From NCBI GenBank assembly GCA_045107045.1, contig JBGCFR010000044.1:1-64000 (forward strand): a DNA stretch of 64,000 bases, in the 5' to 3' direction. The translations under genes were made by a program, and so were the position numbers. Below the pieces are notes generated by a model, which was not told where the DNA came from, searched no databases, and saw only the letters and a program-made list of their open reading frames with translations. This stretch comes from Putridiphycobacter sp045107045 (GTDB taxonomy: Bacteria; Bacteroidota; Bacteroidia; Flavobacteriales_D; Crocinitomicaceae). Shown in pieces: positions 51,467 through 61,985 of this stretch; the stretch's first letter is position 1; every line of letters begins with the position of its first letter.

Positions 51467-53986
51467 TTACTCTTTTACTATTTTTTTTGTGAAGGAATTA
51501 TTACTAGTATTTATCTTAATAATATAGGTGCCACTTTCGAATTTGCTTAGATCAATTTTAAGACGACTTGCGTCAATAAATGATTGAGAAATTAGTAGTT
51601 TTCCATCAAGACTGTAAACCATCATCTCGCCGCGATCCATTTTGTCCAATTGAACAGATAACTGCCCATTGGTTGGGTTAGGATAGACACTTAAACTATT
51701 TGTTTTTACTAAACCTTTAGTGGTATTTATCTTTGCTCCAGATTTTGTGCAGTAGTCCAAAGTGAAAAACTGAGGTAGTGAAGATGTCCATGTTGGACCA
51801 CCTGGCCATTGTGAACCAGTGGAAATGGCAACTAGGTATACCACTCCGGTAGAAAAATTAAATCCATTTGAATTAACTAAGCTTGTCAAGTTGATACTCG
51901 AAGGAATATTTCCAGATCCTGAGACCCAACCGCTGTATAGATTTGGTAAAATAAATGACCAACTTCCAATGTCAAATTCACAAATTCTTATATGGTATCC
52001 ATTTTCATACTCACTGCAAGAACCATCAATAATTACTTCATTCGGCAGACAAATTTTATTGACAATCATTGGTCCATATTGTGATTCCTCTTCAAATTGA
52101 GATTGCACATCATTAATTTCAAAACAAGGTTTAGGACAGTTTTCTACAACTATGGTTTGAGTAGTACTACAAATTACTTTTGAATCACTGTCAGGAGTAA
52201 AAGTGTAAGTTGTTGTGCTAGTCGGTGAAACAATAATCGGGTTTGAAACAAATATTGCGATTGGATTAGTACCTTCAAATACAGTGACAGGAAAAGATGC
52301 TTGATCAACATAAAAAGAAATACTCTCACCATTACACAAATAGTCTAGGTCATTTGGATATTGAAAATTGACAATTGGAGTAGGTAAAATTTTAATCGTT
52401 TTATAAGTAACGCCCCAACATCCATTTGTAGCAGCACTTAATGTGACCAGCTTTATCCTGTAGTATCCTGGCTGCAAATAGTTTGCCGGCATATTAGTAG
52501 TGGACCCAGTATAGGTGAAAATTTCGGGGAACGAACCATATAACCAAGGCGTTGTGTATTCCACAGACCCTGCCAATACATTACCATTCTGATCACATTT
52601 CTGAATTTGCCACAAATGCTGTAAACTGAATCCTGCGACTAATGTCCCAGTAAAAGTTAATGGGTCACCCAAACAAAATACATTTGGCCCTGTTATTCTT
52701 GTCTCTGGACTAGTCTCAACAGTTACTGTTGCCCTTCTTTTTTCTTTACATTCATATTTACTTGACGGTACGAATGTATAGGTAGTAGTAGAATTTGGGT
52801 TTAAAATGATTGGATTCGAATTAAAGGTACCAACTAAAGTGGTTCCATCAAAAACTTGAACAGGCCAATTACTGGTATTGATATTAAATGTAGCTTGGTT
52901 ACCAGAACATATCGTTTGGTTTGCAATTGGTGCAATTTGAGATGTTGGTCGGATAATAATGAAATGAGTTTCATCATCCCATGGTATTCCAACCCCTAAT
53001 GTAACTTTGTAAACGACGTTTGGCTGAAAACTAGAACCATTTAAATTTGTCAAATCACATAAGTTTTTTGGACCCACTGTGCAACCTATACATACCCAAT
53101 TATCAAATAATGCAGGACCTGAAGGTGCCCAGCCATTTAAATCCCATGGTGTTATTTCTATATGATATCTGTCTTCATATTGACTGGCTGAGCCATCAAT
53201 AGTAACACAAGTCTTTGGGAAAGTTTGGCAAATTTGTGTCACTGGCATTGGGCCATAAACTGAATTTAACGTTATAGCAGTTTGGTTTGGGTTAGTGAAA
53301 CTATAACTTGCCACTGGAGGAGGCCCTAATAGTGTTACATCATCCATAAAAAAGTAAGCTCCACTTAATACGGTAGACGTTTTAAACTCGATTCGGTCAT
53401 ACCCCTGTGCAGCCTGTGCTTGAGTGAGAGTAAAAGTCCCATTAACAATTTGCCAGCCACCTGCTGTTATTAATTGAGACGTGAGAATTACTAGACTGCT
53501 GGCACATGGATTAGATGACTTTCTTAATGTTGCTTGAACTTGCAGTGGATTTGAACTTGGCCCCGCAACGAATGAGCCACAATTCCAATGCCCTTGATTG
53601 CGCGCTACAGACATTTTTAGTGTATATGTTTGATTTGCCAATAATGTTTGACTTATTCCACATTTTATAGCCTCGGAGCCAGCCCACATACCTGCATACG
53701 TTTTCGTTCCAGGTATACTAGCTGGCAAATTGTTTGCCCATGCATTTGATGGGACTTTAGTTAAACAATCTGTATTTTGAGTACTGAAAATATCTGGAGT
53801 GGCAGAGTTACAGCCATTATACCAGTTTGGAACATACAGGTCAAAAAAATTGATTGGTGAGGTATTAGGATTATGATTGAAATTAGTTAAAGCCTCAAAG
53901 TCACCATTTAGAATCAAATTTGGTTGTGAATAAATCCAATTTGTACTTGAAATAAAGGCAAGCAATATCAGTAGTATATTTTTCAT
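51467..53986 (-). CDS. Exported multidomain protein with Ig-like repeats and T9SS type A sorting domain
   Basis: 839 residues, signal peptide about 1-20 (ending WIYSQ). First comes a galactose-binding-like domain (about 22-225, LILNGDFEAL, GISQTLLANQTYTLKMSVARNQ). Then two related units of about 110 residues (YGPMPVTQICQ...VTIDGSASQYEDRYHIEITPWDLNGW and YGPMIVNKICL...VIIDGSCSEYENGYHIRICEFDIGSW) alternate with two Ig-like modules (TICSGNQATFNI...STTTYTFVP and YLCNGESISFYV...STTTYTFTP). It ends in SVYPNPTNGQLSVQL...FESGTYIIKINTS...KKIVKE. It is surface-exposed or secreted; carbohydrate or matrix binding is inferred. Last gene of the operon, 4 bp after the preceding one. Confidence 0.85.
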   Translation of the reverse strand: MKNILLILLAFISSTNWIYSQPNLILNGDFEALTNFNHNPNTSPINFFDLYVPNWYNGCNSATPDIFSTQNTDCLTKVPSNAWANNLPASIPGTKTYAGMWAGSEAIKCGISQTLLANQTYTLKMSVARNQGHWNCGSFVAGPSSNPLQVQATLRKSSNPCASSLVILTSQLITAGGWQIVNGTFTLTQAQAAQGYDRIEFKTSTVLSGAYFFMDDVTLLGPPPVASYSFTNPNQTAITLNSVYGPMPVTQICQTFPKTCVTIDGSASQYEDRYHIEITPWDLNGWAPSGPALFDNWVCIGCTVGPKNLCDLTNLNGSSFQPNVVYKVTLGVGIPWDDETHFIIIRPTSQIAPIANQTICSGNQATFNINTSNWPVQVFDGTTLVGTFNSNPIILNPNSTTTYTFVPSSKYECKEKRRATVTVETSPETRITGPNVFCLGDPLTFTGTLVAGFSLQHLWQIQKCDQNGNVLAGSVEYTTPWLYGSFPEIFTYTGSTTNMPANYLQPGYYRIKLVTLSAATNGCWGVTYKTIKILPTPIVNFQYPNDLDYLCNGESISFYVDQASFPVTVFEGTNPIAIFVSNPIIVSPTSTTTYTFTPDSDSKVICSTTQTIVVENCPKPCFEINDVQSQFEEESQYGPMIVNKICLPNEVIIDGSCSEYENGYHIRICEFDIGSWSFILPNLYSGWVSGSGNIPSSINLTSLVNSNGFNFSTGVVYLVAISTGSQWPGGPTWTSSLPQFFTLDYCTKSGAKINTTKGLVKTNSLSVYPNPTNGQLSVQLDKMDRGEMMVYSLDGKLLISQSFIDASRLKIDLSKFESGTYIIKINTSNNSFTKKIVKE
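51506..51688 (-). repeat. Sorting-domain DNA repeat, copy A
   Basis: About 183 bp coding for the type A sorting domain, roughly 85% identical by eye to copy B at 54030-54216, including long exact runs such as CGACTTGCGTCAATAAATGA (plus-strand reading). The rest of the two genes is unrelated. Confidence 0.6.
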
Positions 53987-53990
53987 AATT

Positions 53991-56900
53991 TTAGTTTTTG
54001 ATTAATTTTTTAGTGAATGTTTCTAAACCAGTATTTATCTTAATAATATAAGTGCCACTTTCGAATTTACTTAAATCAATTTCTAGACGACTTGCGTCAA
54101 TAAATGACTGAGAAACAAGTAGTTTTCCATCAAGGCTATAAACCATCATCTCACCGCTATACATTTTGTTTAATTGAATTGATACTTCCTGTCCATTGGT
54201 TGGATTAGGGTAGATAGTTAGCATTTCCTTACTTTCAGTTAGTTCTATTGTGGGTTTGTATTCACGATTCGAAAGCTGAATAGGGACTATTCGTTCAATA
54301 TCACATTCTCCAATATGGAAACACAATATATTTGATGCTTGTTGGCTTGCTATTCCTGAGTAATTATCTCTGAACCCTCGTAATCGAATAACTTGTGTTT
54401 CGGTGAGTGTATTTATTACACTGCTCGATTTTAACTGACCGATTATATATTCTTTAAATGTGATAAAGTCAATCATCTCTGATTTTATTGATTCAAGGGG
54501 AATATTTTCAACCTCAGTTTTAAGTTTGTCTAAGGAAATTGATGCCATTTTAAGATTTCCATTTCCCAGATAATAATCTATTAATTCCGCTTCTTTGGTG
54601 GTATGGTTTCTTAAATCAATTAATTCAATAATTTCTCTTTCATTTGCTTCTTTTTCAAGAACGGAAGTCAACATTCTGTTTGTCAGATATGGGTTTAGTC
54701 GTAATTCTGAATTTTTAAGTAGGTCACTCATAGATCTTTCATCATGTTGATTCGAAAAGCTTGACGCGCAGCTTTCATATCCTCCTAGAACTAATTGCAC
54801 TAAACCTGCTGTTGAGGGACTAGGGCCAGAATGAAAATAAGTTAGCGTTTCCCAATCATCAGTGTCAATATTTACGGATCCGAATGGTGGATTTACGGTT
54901 AATGCGTTCATGGTTGGAGAATTGTTAGCTCCCTGTTCTAATCTAATTCCTTGAACTTCATTTATAGAATTGTTTAAAATATCTATTTCATTATTTTCAT
55001 GGATATTACATAGGTATTGAAGGCCAGTTATAATTGAAGGTTCTGGATGTCGATTTTGTCCAACAGCATAGTTGCCACGTTTTAAATTTCGATATATGTT
55101 TTTACGAATCACATTTTCTTCGATTCCAGTGTTATCAGCCAATGTGCCGGATACATAGTCTGGCAAATCATTTTCAATTATGTTTCCTTCAACGCTGTAT
55201 GATGTTGATTCAATCAAAGAGATAGCAGTTCTTTTGCCGATAGGTAATAATGAATTCCCTTCATAAATAAAACGATTTCTGGTAATCTTTGCATTATCTG
55301 TTCTGTTTGCAATAACTCCTTTATGACAGTTTGTAAATTCTACATGATCTACAATAAACGGTCTTAGTGAGCCTCCAGTCAGGTTTTCAATTCCTTTATA
55401 CATATTAATAAATTTACCAACATTAAAGCCGGAGGTGTTGTAATATGGATGGGTAGAATAGGCGCCACTTATACTTTGTCCTTTAACAAAGTAACCAGCA
55501 TCAATTGTGAAAATACCCACAGCTCTTTTAGCAATTTCAGTAATGCCTGTTCTCTGATCATCAAAAATACACCCTAGTAATGTTACCCCTAATACACCGT
55601 TCATTGTAATAGCCGGTTGAGGGCAATCTTTCATAAAGTCATTATCCCAAATAAAAGAACAGTTAGTGAATTTGCCTAGGTTATTATATTCAGGACAAGA
55701 TTGACAATTACTGTTACGATAAGCTAGATACTGGACAGATCGATTATTATTTTTGAATATTGTATGTCGAGCACTAATAATTCCTCCATTTTTAGTGAAA
55801 TCGCTATAATTTCCAGGAATAATTGCCTCGTTGGCATACTCAATAACCGAATTACTGAGTACAATTTTTCCTTGTCCACCAGTTCCTGAAACTTGATTGA
55901 TATACTGGTCTCCTAAAACCTCTATGCCATCCCAAAATCGTTTATCACATTCTTGAATACAAGTTAATGTAGAGTTATTTACTATTAGAGTCCCACCTTT
56001 TTCAACAACGAATTTAGTAGTTAACCCCACAATTTGGGAATTTGCCATTTCAATTGTAGAGTTTTGAATAGTTAGAGTTGCCCCATTTTGAATTCTAACG
56101 ATACCCTTGATTTTCATGTTGATATTCCAGGTCACATTTGTCCCTATAGATATTACTGTTTCACCAGGTTGAGGCATTGCTATAACAGGTAAGTCATAAG
56201 CTACATTTTGCTGACAATCAGACTCAATTAAAGCAGAAAAGTAATCGTCCACATTATGGGAGGAATTTCCAACTACAAATAGTTTTCCGTCAGGCCCTTC
56301 CGAAATTCTATACATACATTCTTGCTTTTTCAAATCACCTGGCACGTAATCTGGCGCTTGATCATCTGAATCAAACGAAGTTTCCCATTTTTTAGCAAAG
56401 TATTGGTCAAATTTTGCAACATAAGTATCAGTATTCCATGTGCCACCTTGATCAATTTGTCCAGTTGTAGAATTGACGCAGTTTGATGGCAGAATAGAAT
56501 TTGAGTAGTTTTGAATTTTTTGTGAGTTAGGAGGGTTTGAGAAGTTTATTTGACCATTGTAAACAGAACTGACTACTGCAAAACCATTATCATTTGTTTT
56601 GGTAATTCCTATCTTTAAGTCAAAAGCACGGCAAAGTGTCACGTTATTGCCTCCTAGAAAGTTAAGCTGGTTGTCGTATTTAATGATTTGGGCTTTTCCT
56701 TCATTATATCCAGATGATAATCCTAAGCCGCCATTAGTAACCATATCAAATCCACCCACTACAATTTCAGTATTGTTTGGAGGACCGATAAGTTCAACAT
56801 CTCCAAACAAACTGGGGTTAGTTGAACCATTTAAGGAGATGTAAGCAGGGTTGCTAGCCCAACTAGTGGTTGTGGTTATATCTGTACTTAGGTTGCTTTG

Positions 56901-57971
56901 ATTGAATTGGTATATGAAGGCATCATTTTGCGAGAGGGGATTTTGCTCTCTACCACCAACAATAACACCAACTCCATTATGGCAATCAAATGCCTTTATC
57001 CAATGCACATTACTATTATCAAATATTTCTTTTTGAAGAACATTACCTAATGGGTCGATTCGAGCAGTAAAAATCATTTTTTGATAGCCACTAGGAAGAT
57101 TGCTTTGTCCACCATCTGAGGCATTTCCAACTATGATTAGCTCACTTCCAGAGTCATTCATAGCTAAATCGAGACCCTCAACATCCATATTCATTATTTT
57201 TTCAGAATTTGAATTTATATCTGCACTTAAATCTTCAGACCCATATAAATGAGACCATAATGTGTTTCCATTTGTATCAAACTTATAGACCAAAGCCCGC
57301 TTTTTCTGATAGATTTTAGGATTTTCTGATAGAATTACTGGATTTACAAGGTCAACTAGAGCTGATTGGGGAGCAGGTAATCCAGTTGGATTGTAAATAT
57401 ACTTCTCTGGGTTTTGTCCATATTTGTAGGCCGCTTCGGTACTTCCAACAGCATAGATAGCTTCCGTAATTGGGTCTTGGATCACACTATTAAGTGCTTG
57501 ACTATAATTTAACGGATGGCACCATATCATTTCCCCTTTTAAATTGAATCGAGAAATAACCTGCCGATACTGGGAAATTGTTTCACCTTTATTAAGCAAC
57601 CTACTACAATCGTCAGAACTACTGCCCATTGGTGTGGTTGGGTTTAATTGATTAAAAAATCCTACTGGATTTAAATTGTGTTCTGAAAAACGCATGTTCC
57701 GATAGGTTGTGAAACCTACCACTATATAGCCAACTTGGTTTCCATTTTCAAGTAATGGTTTACAGTCGTACCACCAATCTTCAGCACTTTGAGTTTGACT
57801 AACTGGCATATTTTGTCCTATAAAATAGGGTGTCTCAGGAAATACTGCTGGACCTGATGGAGTCATGTTTGCCCACTGAATTTCTCTATGAACAATAGGA
57901 GGGGCTGGGTATTGAGCAATTGCTAAGCAAGATATTATACTTGAAATAATGACTAATGCTAATTTTTTCAT
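53991..57971 (-). CDS. Large exported protein with propeller-like and beta-helix regions and T9SS type A sorting domain
   Basis: 1326 residues, signal peptide about 1-19 (ending SCLAIAQ). Residues 20-640 contain repeated four-strand patterns with GEMIWCHPL, GSTEAAYKYG, LVYKFDTNGNTLWSHLYG, suggestive of a beta-propeller. About 650-1080 is a parallel beta-helix-like region with short NNST/NSV/NCSF turns (QNSTIEMANSQIVGL, FTNCSFIWDND, KNIYRNLKRGNYAV). A helical, charged stretch follows (about 1105-1220), and the chain ends in LTIYPNPTNGQEVSIQL...FESGTYIIKINT...KLIKN. Beta-helix proteins often bind or cut polysaccharides, but no lyase residues can be named. It shares the operon with three neighbours. 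Confidence 0.8.
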   Translation of the reverse strand: MKKLALVIISSIISCLAIAQYPAPPIVHREIQWANMTPSGPAVFPETPYFIGQNMPVSQTQSAEDWWYDCKPLLENGNQVGYIVVGFTTYRNMRFSEHNLNPVGFFNQLNPTTPMGSSSDDCSRLLNKGETISQYRQVISRFNLKGEMIWCHPLNYSQALNSVIQDPITEAIYAVGSTEAAYKYGQNPEKYIYNPTGLPAPQSALVDLVNPVILSENPKIYQKKRALVYKFDTNGNTLWSHLYGSEDLSADINSNSEKIMNMDVEGLDLAMNDSGSELIIVGNASDGGQSNLPSGYQKMIFTARIDPLGNVLQKEIFDNSNVHWIKAFDCHNGVGVIVGGREQNPLSQNDAFIYQFNQSNLSTDITTTTSWASNPAYISLNGSTNPSLFGDVELIGPPNNTEIVVGGFDMVTNGGLGLSSGYNEGKAQIIKYDNQLNFLGGNNVTLCRAFDLKIGITKTNDNGFAVVSSVYNGQINFSNPPNSQKIQNYSNSILPSNCVNSTTGQIDQGGTWNTDTYVAKFDQYFAKKWETSFDSDDQAPDYVPGDLKKQECMYRISEGPDGKLFVVGNSSHNVDDYFSALIESDCQQNVAYDLPVIAMPQPGETVISIGTNVTWNINMKIKGIVRIQNGATLTIQNSTIEMANSQIVGLTTKFVVEKGGTLIVNNSTLTCIQECDKRFWDGIEVLGDQYINQVSGTGGQGKIVLSNSVIEYANEAIIPGNYSDFTKNGGIISARHTIFKNNNRSVQYLAYRNSNCQSCPEYNNLGKFTNCSFIWDNDFMKDCPQPAITMNGVLGVTLLGCIFDDQRTGITEIAKRAVGIFTIDAGYFVKGQSISGAYSTHPYYNTSGFNVGKFINMYKGIENLTGGSLRPFIVDHVEFTNCHKGVIANRTDNAKITRNRFIYEGNSLLPIGKRTAISLIESTSYSVEGNIIENDLPDYVSGTLADNTGIEENVIRKNIYRNLKRGNYAVGQNRHPEPSIITGLQYLCNIHENNEIDILNNSINEVQGIRLEQGANNSPTMNALTVNPPFGSVNIDTDDWETLTYFHSGPSPSTAGLVQLVLGGYESCASSFSNQHDERSMSDLLKNSELRLNPYLTNRMLTSVLEKEANEREIIELIDLRNHTTKEAELIDYYLGNGNLKMASISLDKLKTEVENIPLESIKSEMIDFITFKEYIIGQLKSSSVINTLTETQVIRLRGFRDNYSGIASQQASNILCFHIGECDIERIVPIQLSNREYKPTIELTESKEMLTIYPNPTNGQEVSIQLNKMYSGEMMVYSLDGKLLVSQSFIDASRLEIDLSKFESGTYIIKINTGLETFTKKLIKN
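54030..54216 (-). repeat. Sorting-domain DNA repeat, copy B
   Basis: The counterpart of the copy at 51506-51688. The shared text covers the end of the structural strands, MMVYSLDGKLL, SQSFIDASRL and FESGTYIIKINT, which are the same in both proteins. Confidence 0.6.
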
Positions 57972-58007
57972 AATAAATTTATTATTTAATATTTTTCATG
58001 AAGTACT

Positions 58008-60887
58008 TTACTCCTTGATGATTTTTTTAGTAAATGAATTAGTATCAGTTTTTATTTTTATAAAATAAGTACCACTTTCGAATTTTTTAAGATTTGCTTC
58101 CAATCTATCGGTTCCAGAAAAAATTGATGACATTAGTAATTTTCCACTTATACTGTAGATTTGAATGGTGCCTGATTCGCTTTTTTCTAAACTGATGTTA
58201 ATTATTCCCTCTGTGGGGTTAGGATATATTGTAATACCGGTATTTTTATCTTCAAATAATTCTTTAAAGGTTTCAGGAGTTGCCTCTTCAAAAGTAGCTT
58301 GGTTTCCAACTAGTGCTGATTTTGTTGATACTGTTGGATTACATGGTGTAATCATAGCCCGAAATTTAGTTCCGCAAATAGCTTTAAAACCAGGCAATAG
58401 TTTTATCTCAGTATTTGCTTTATAATTAACATCAACGCCTACTGGAACTTCTGCAATTGATTTAATCACTCTCCCTTGTATAAGCTCATCGGTCGAATAA
58501 ATGCCAGTTTCATAATAATCTATGTCGTTTGGGCATTTCAAATAAGTTTTCCAAATTCCTCTTCCAAAGGTGCCTACTCTCAAAGTCCTGTCCAGTTGGT
58601 TAATTTCCATTTGATTTCCATAGAGTTTCGGGTAGTTAGTACCAAAAGGCATCCACTCATTCATTGACGCATCACGATAGTATACATTTCTCTCGGTAAC
58701 GGTATATAAACCATCTTCACTCATTGGGTCAACCACAATAGCAGTCGGATACTCATCTACTGGAATGCCTTTACTGTAATCTGTCCAAGTTTGATCATCA
58801 TATTTTATCACTTTTACTCCAGGATTTTTCGGGATAGCAGTACAGGTCACGAATACCGTATTTTTATTGCTATTACTTTTTGCTATTCCCGTGTAAGAAA
58901 AAGTATTTAGGTCCTCATATGGCATATTACTTTTCACAATAATATTTGAGCCATTAACCCAATCAGGCGTGATGTCTTGCCAAGCAGGCGTGCCATTGAT
59001 ATCGTTATCTTCAAAGTTTCCTATTGTCATGGCTTCAAAATCATTCCCGGTAAACTTTGCAATTGAGCCACCAGTTTCAACATTGGCTCTTGTTGTAGTA
59101 ATAACATGAACACTATTAGGGTCGTCTGGGTGAAATGCCATACCATGTAATTGTAGGTCCCAGACATCTGTAGGAGCATAAGGCCATTGGTCAGAAAATG
59201 CAATGCGACATTTCCAAATGTCAAATTTTAAGGTGTTTAAATTAAATTGATGTATTCCATATCCTTTATACCCTCTGAATAGTCGCTCTCTATATGGGTC
59301 TTGGAAATAATTCATTGAATTAAAATTAGCGGTAGCAGCTCCTTGTAGCACTGAGTTTATATTTTCACCGTTATCATTTGATACAAAATAATTATCAGGG
59401 CCGCCAGATGGGAGGCTACCATATGAACTTTGATCTAGGATGACAATGTTATCGTTAAATGCATCAATCAATCCCCCGTCATTTTCCCATGTAAATTGTG
59501 TATATCGATTAGATTTAATTTTTTCATCATAAAGGCTAGTATGAATGATGTGAAATAAGCCTACTAAGTAGTAGTCTGGGTCCTGCGCAGAACCTGAAAA
59601 ACCATTGATTTCAGCTGAGTGGATTCCATGGTTTTTATGATTAAAAATATTTGGGCTACTTAAATTGTTATCATAGAAACCACCATCAGAAACCGCGTAC
59701 AAAACTGATGGGTCTGACGGACAAATCATAACATCATGAACATCATCATGAACTCTAGTAGCTGAAAATGATAAATTAGATAATGTAGCATGATTGTTAA
59801 TAGAGTTTGTGATAAGGTTAAGTGACCGTAATTTAGTCCCACCATAAAATAATCTGTTATTCATTATGTCAAAGTCAATTCCCATTCTATCAATTGTAAC
59901 TGATGACTCGCTATACTTTTTTATTTGATCAACTATTGCTGAATTATTAGAGAAATCATAACTTACTTTATAGATTAAATAATAGTTTGCAGTGATATTT
60001 GTATTAATATTTTCGCATTCACTGCCATAGACATAAATAACTACTTCATTAAAATTTTCAGCTTCACCAAAGCAAAATATTGTGCCATGTTTAGTATAGT
60101 CAGGTTCATCTAGTTTAAATTGACTACGGAACTCTGTGATTTCTGAAAAACTCAAACCATCATCTCCCGAAATGCATAGAATTGGATCTCCCGTAGGGCC
60201 ATCTTTTCCATCCAAAATAATTTCATCAGAATCTGAGAGGTCAATATCAGTACCTGTATAAAATATAGAGTAATTTGCATCAATTGGGTTATAATAGAAG
60301 TCTACTTCTTGGATGAATTCCTCAGCAGTAGACACTAGTAGCCAGATTGTGCCTCCATTGGTGCTTCTAAATAATCCATGAGAAGTGCCAACGAATACTA
60401 GGTCATTGTTTGTTGGATGGACTGCAATAGTATTAACAATGTAATTTCTTCCTGTCAATGGTATCTGTCCCAATGGCGTCCAAACATTTGTGGAAGGATT
60501 AAATTTAAAAACTCCATTTGTTTTACTTAGGGCTGAACCAACTTCAATACTGACTTGAAAATGCACATAATTGGCTACAATAATTTCGTCAGTATTATTA
60601 AAAGTAATGGCTGAAATACCATTTGTTCCAATTGGAATAGTTGGTACATTTTGCCAAGTCTCAGCTTTATCTGTCGAATGCCATAATCCTCCTGTTGTTC
60701 CGCTCGTAAAAATCTCATCTCCATTATTTGGGTTTATGGCAATATCGTTGAGTTTTCCAGTTTCAAATTTGTTTCCGTTTTGCAGATTTTCTGATATTGG
60801 TCCAACATGAGTCCAAAAACTATTATCTACTTGGGAATGGATTGTAGCTGGTAGCAGTATAATAAAAAATAAAATTAGCCTTGTCAT
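58008..60887 (-). CDS. Exported sortilin/BNR-type beta-propeller protein with T9SS type A sorting domain
   Basis: 959 residues, signal peptide about 1-18 (ending TIHSQ). BNR/VPS10-like blades are evident: LNDIAINPNNGDEIFTSGTTGGLWHSTDKAETW, IVNTIAVHPTNNDLVFVGTSHGLFRSTNGGTIW, LQLHGMAFHPDDPN. The Asp-box pattern S/T-x-D-x-G-x-T-W appears in several blades. No sialidase catalytic residues are clear, so it is more likely a binding protein. It ends in ITIYPNPTEGIINISL...FESGTYFIKIKTDTNSFTKKIIKE. The start is 4 bp after the tail-fibre-like gene stop; the next gene follows after 36 bp. Confidence 0.85.
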   Translation of the reverse strand: MTRLILFFIILLPATIHSQVDNSFWTHVGPISENLQNGNKFETGKLNDIAINPNNGDEIFTSGTTGGLWHSTDKAETWQNVPTIPIGTNGISAITFNNTDEIIVANYVHFQVSIEVGSALSKTNGVFKFNPSTNVWTPLGQIPLTGRNYIVNTIAVHPTNNDLVFVGTSHGLFRSTNGGTIWLLVSTAEEFIQEVDFYYNPIDANYSIFYTGTDIDLSDSDEIILDGKDGPTGDPILCISGDDGLSFSEITEFRSQFKLDEPDYTKHGTIFCFGEAENFNEVVIYVYGSECENINTNITANYYLIYKVSYDFSNNSAIVDQIKKYSESSVTIDRMGIDFDIMNNRLFYGGTKLRSLNLITNSINNHATLSNLSFSATRVHDDVHDVMICPSDPSVLYAVSDGGFYDNNLSSPNIFNHKNHGIHSAEINGFSGSAQDPDYYLVGLFHIIHTSLYDEKIKSNRYTQFTWENDGGLIDAFNDNIVILDQSSYGSLPSGGPDNYFVSNDNGENINSVLQGAATANFNSMNYFQDPYRERLFRGYKGYGIHQFNLNTLKFDIWKCRIAFSDQWPYAPTDVWDLQLHGMAFHPDDPNSVHVITTTRANVETGGSIAKFTGNDFEAMTIGNFEDNDINGTPAWQDITPDWVNGSNIIVKSNMPYEDLNTFSYTGIAKSNSNKNTVFVTCTAIPKNPGVKVIKYDDQTWTDYSKGIPVDEYPTAIVVDPMSEDGLYTVTERNVYYRDASMNEWMPFGTNYPKLYGNQMEINQLDRTLRVGTFGRGIWKTYLKCPNDIDYYETGIYSTDELIQGRVIKSIAEVPVGVDVNYKANTEIKLLPGFKAICGTKFRAMITPCNPTVSTKSALVGNQATFEEATPETFKELFEDKNTGITIYPNPTEGIINISLEKSESGTIQIYSISGKLLMSSIFSGTDRLEANLKKFESGTYFIKIKTDTNSFTKKIIKE

Positions 60888-60891
60888 AACC

Positions 60892-61869
60892 TTACTTTTT
60901 ATAAGTATCTAATTCAGCTTGTAATGCTTGAATTTTCTTGTTTTGATCAATCATATATAGGGTCAACTCCTCAATTTTTTGAAGTAAAATGGCATCCATT
61001 TCACCTAAGTTTATTCCTGATTCTTGAACAGTTGCAGCTGAAGGCACATTTGGTAGGTGTTTATTTTTATTGATAAACGTTTCCACTTCATTTATTGGCA
61101 TTAACCCGTAATTACTTGTAAAGACGAAGTCTGGCCAAAAGGTGTGTAATTTAACTGTTATTTCCTCTGCAATCATTTTACCTTTAACAGCCAATTTGTA
61201 GCCTTCAGAATTGTCAGTTCCTATACTGACATTACCAGCATCAGAAATAAACATCAAGTAATTACTAAAGTTATTACTTCCACTAGGTTTCCAAAAATTA
61301 AGTCCAGCTATATCTCCATTGTCATTATATTGTATCCCAAATTCGCCATAAGGCGCACCGGTTTCTGAGCCAAAAAAAGCGGTTGCTCCTCTGCCATCAA
61401 AAAGCCCCATGCCTAGCACATGCAAATCAATTAAACTTGAGTTTTTATCGGTTATAACAAGTCTCTGATTATTTAGTAAAGGATCATTATTTTGAATCCC
61501 AATTCCAACATTTCCATTGGTTTTAACTACGAATTTGGAAGATGTTACGGTTGAACCATTTGGTGGCGACCATTGCGTTCGAATATGAAAGATGTTTTCG
61601 TTAACAAGTGGAAGTCCGTCATTTGCTTGCCCTATACCATACGTAATTCTGAATAAAGACTCATCAGAGTAAAGAAAGTCATTGCTGGCCTTAATATCTA
61701 ATCTAGCTGTAGGATTTGATAATCCAATTCCAACTTGGCCGTCATTCCAAAATAGCTTATTACCATTGGGATTAAACTGGGCAAAAGTAATGTTTACTGA
61801 TGTGATAGCAAAAATGGATAAAAGTCCTAGGACAATATTTTTTGCTCTTGAATGTTTTTTCGTTTTCAT
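60892..61869 (-). CDS. Exported trimeric tail-fibre-like protein
   Basis: 325 residues, signal peptide about 1-30 (ITSVNITFAQ). Repeats typical of adhesin/fibre shafts occur: NDGQVGIGLSNPTARLDIKAS, KTNGNVGIGIQNNDP, DAGNVSIGTDNSEGYKLAVKGKM. The C-terminal part resembles the S74-like chaperone end of phage fibres (WPDFVFTSNYGLMPINEVETF, NKHLPNVPSAATVQESGINLGEM) with a final coiled coil (LLQKIEELTLYMIDQNKKIQALQ). Such proteins are common in Bacteroidota genomes as surface fibres. It has no sorting domain. First gene of the operon that ends at 51408. Confidence 0.85.
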   Translation of the reverse strand: MKTKKHSRAKNIVLGLLSIFAITSVNITFAQFNPNGNKLFWNDGQVGIGLSNPTARLDIKASNDFLYSDESLFRITYGIGQANDGLPLVNENIFHIRTQWSPPNGSTVTSSKFVVKTNGNVGIGIQNNDPLLNNQRLVITDKNSSLIDLHVLGMGLFDGRGATAFFGSETGAPYGEFGIQYNDNGDIAGLNFWKPSGSNNFSNYLMFISDAGNVSIGTDNSEGYKLAVKGKMIAEEITVKLHTFWPDFVFTSNYGLMPINEVETFINKNKHLPNVPSAATVQESGINLGEMDAILLQKIEELTLYMIDQNKKIQALQAELDTYKK

Positions 61870-61985
61870 AATAAAAGTATTAGTTTAAATTTTTCTAGAA
61901 GCATACTTTACTTCTTAGTTAGTTGATTAATGAATAAATCCTTTGTAAAGAATCAATATTACTCTTATTCTTACTCAGGGTAAAA

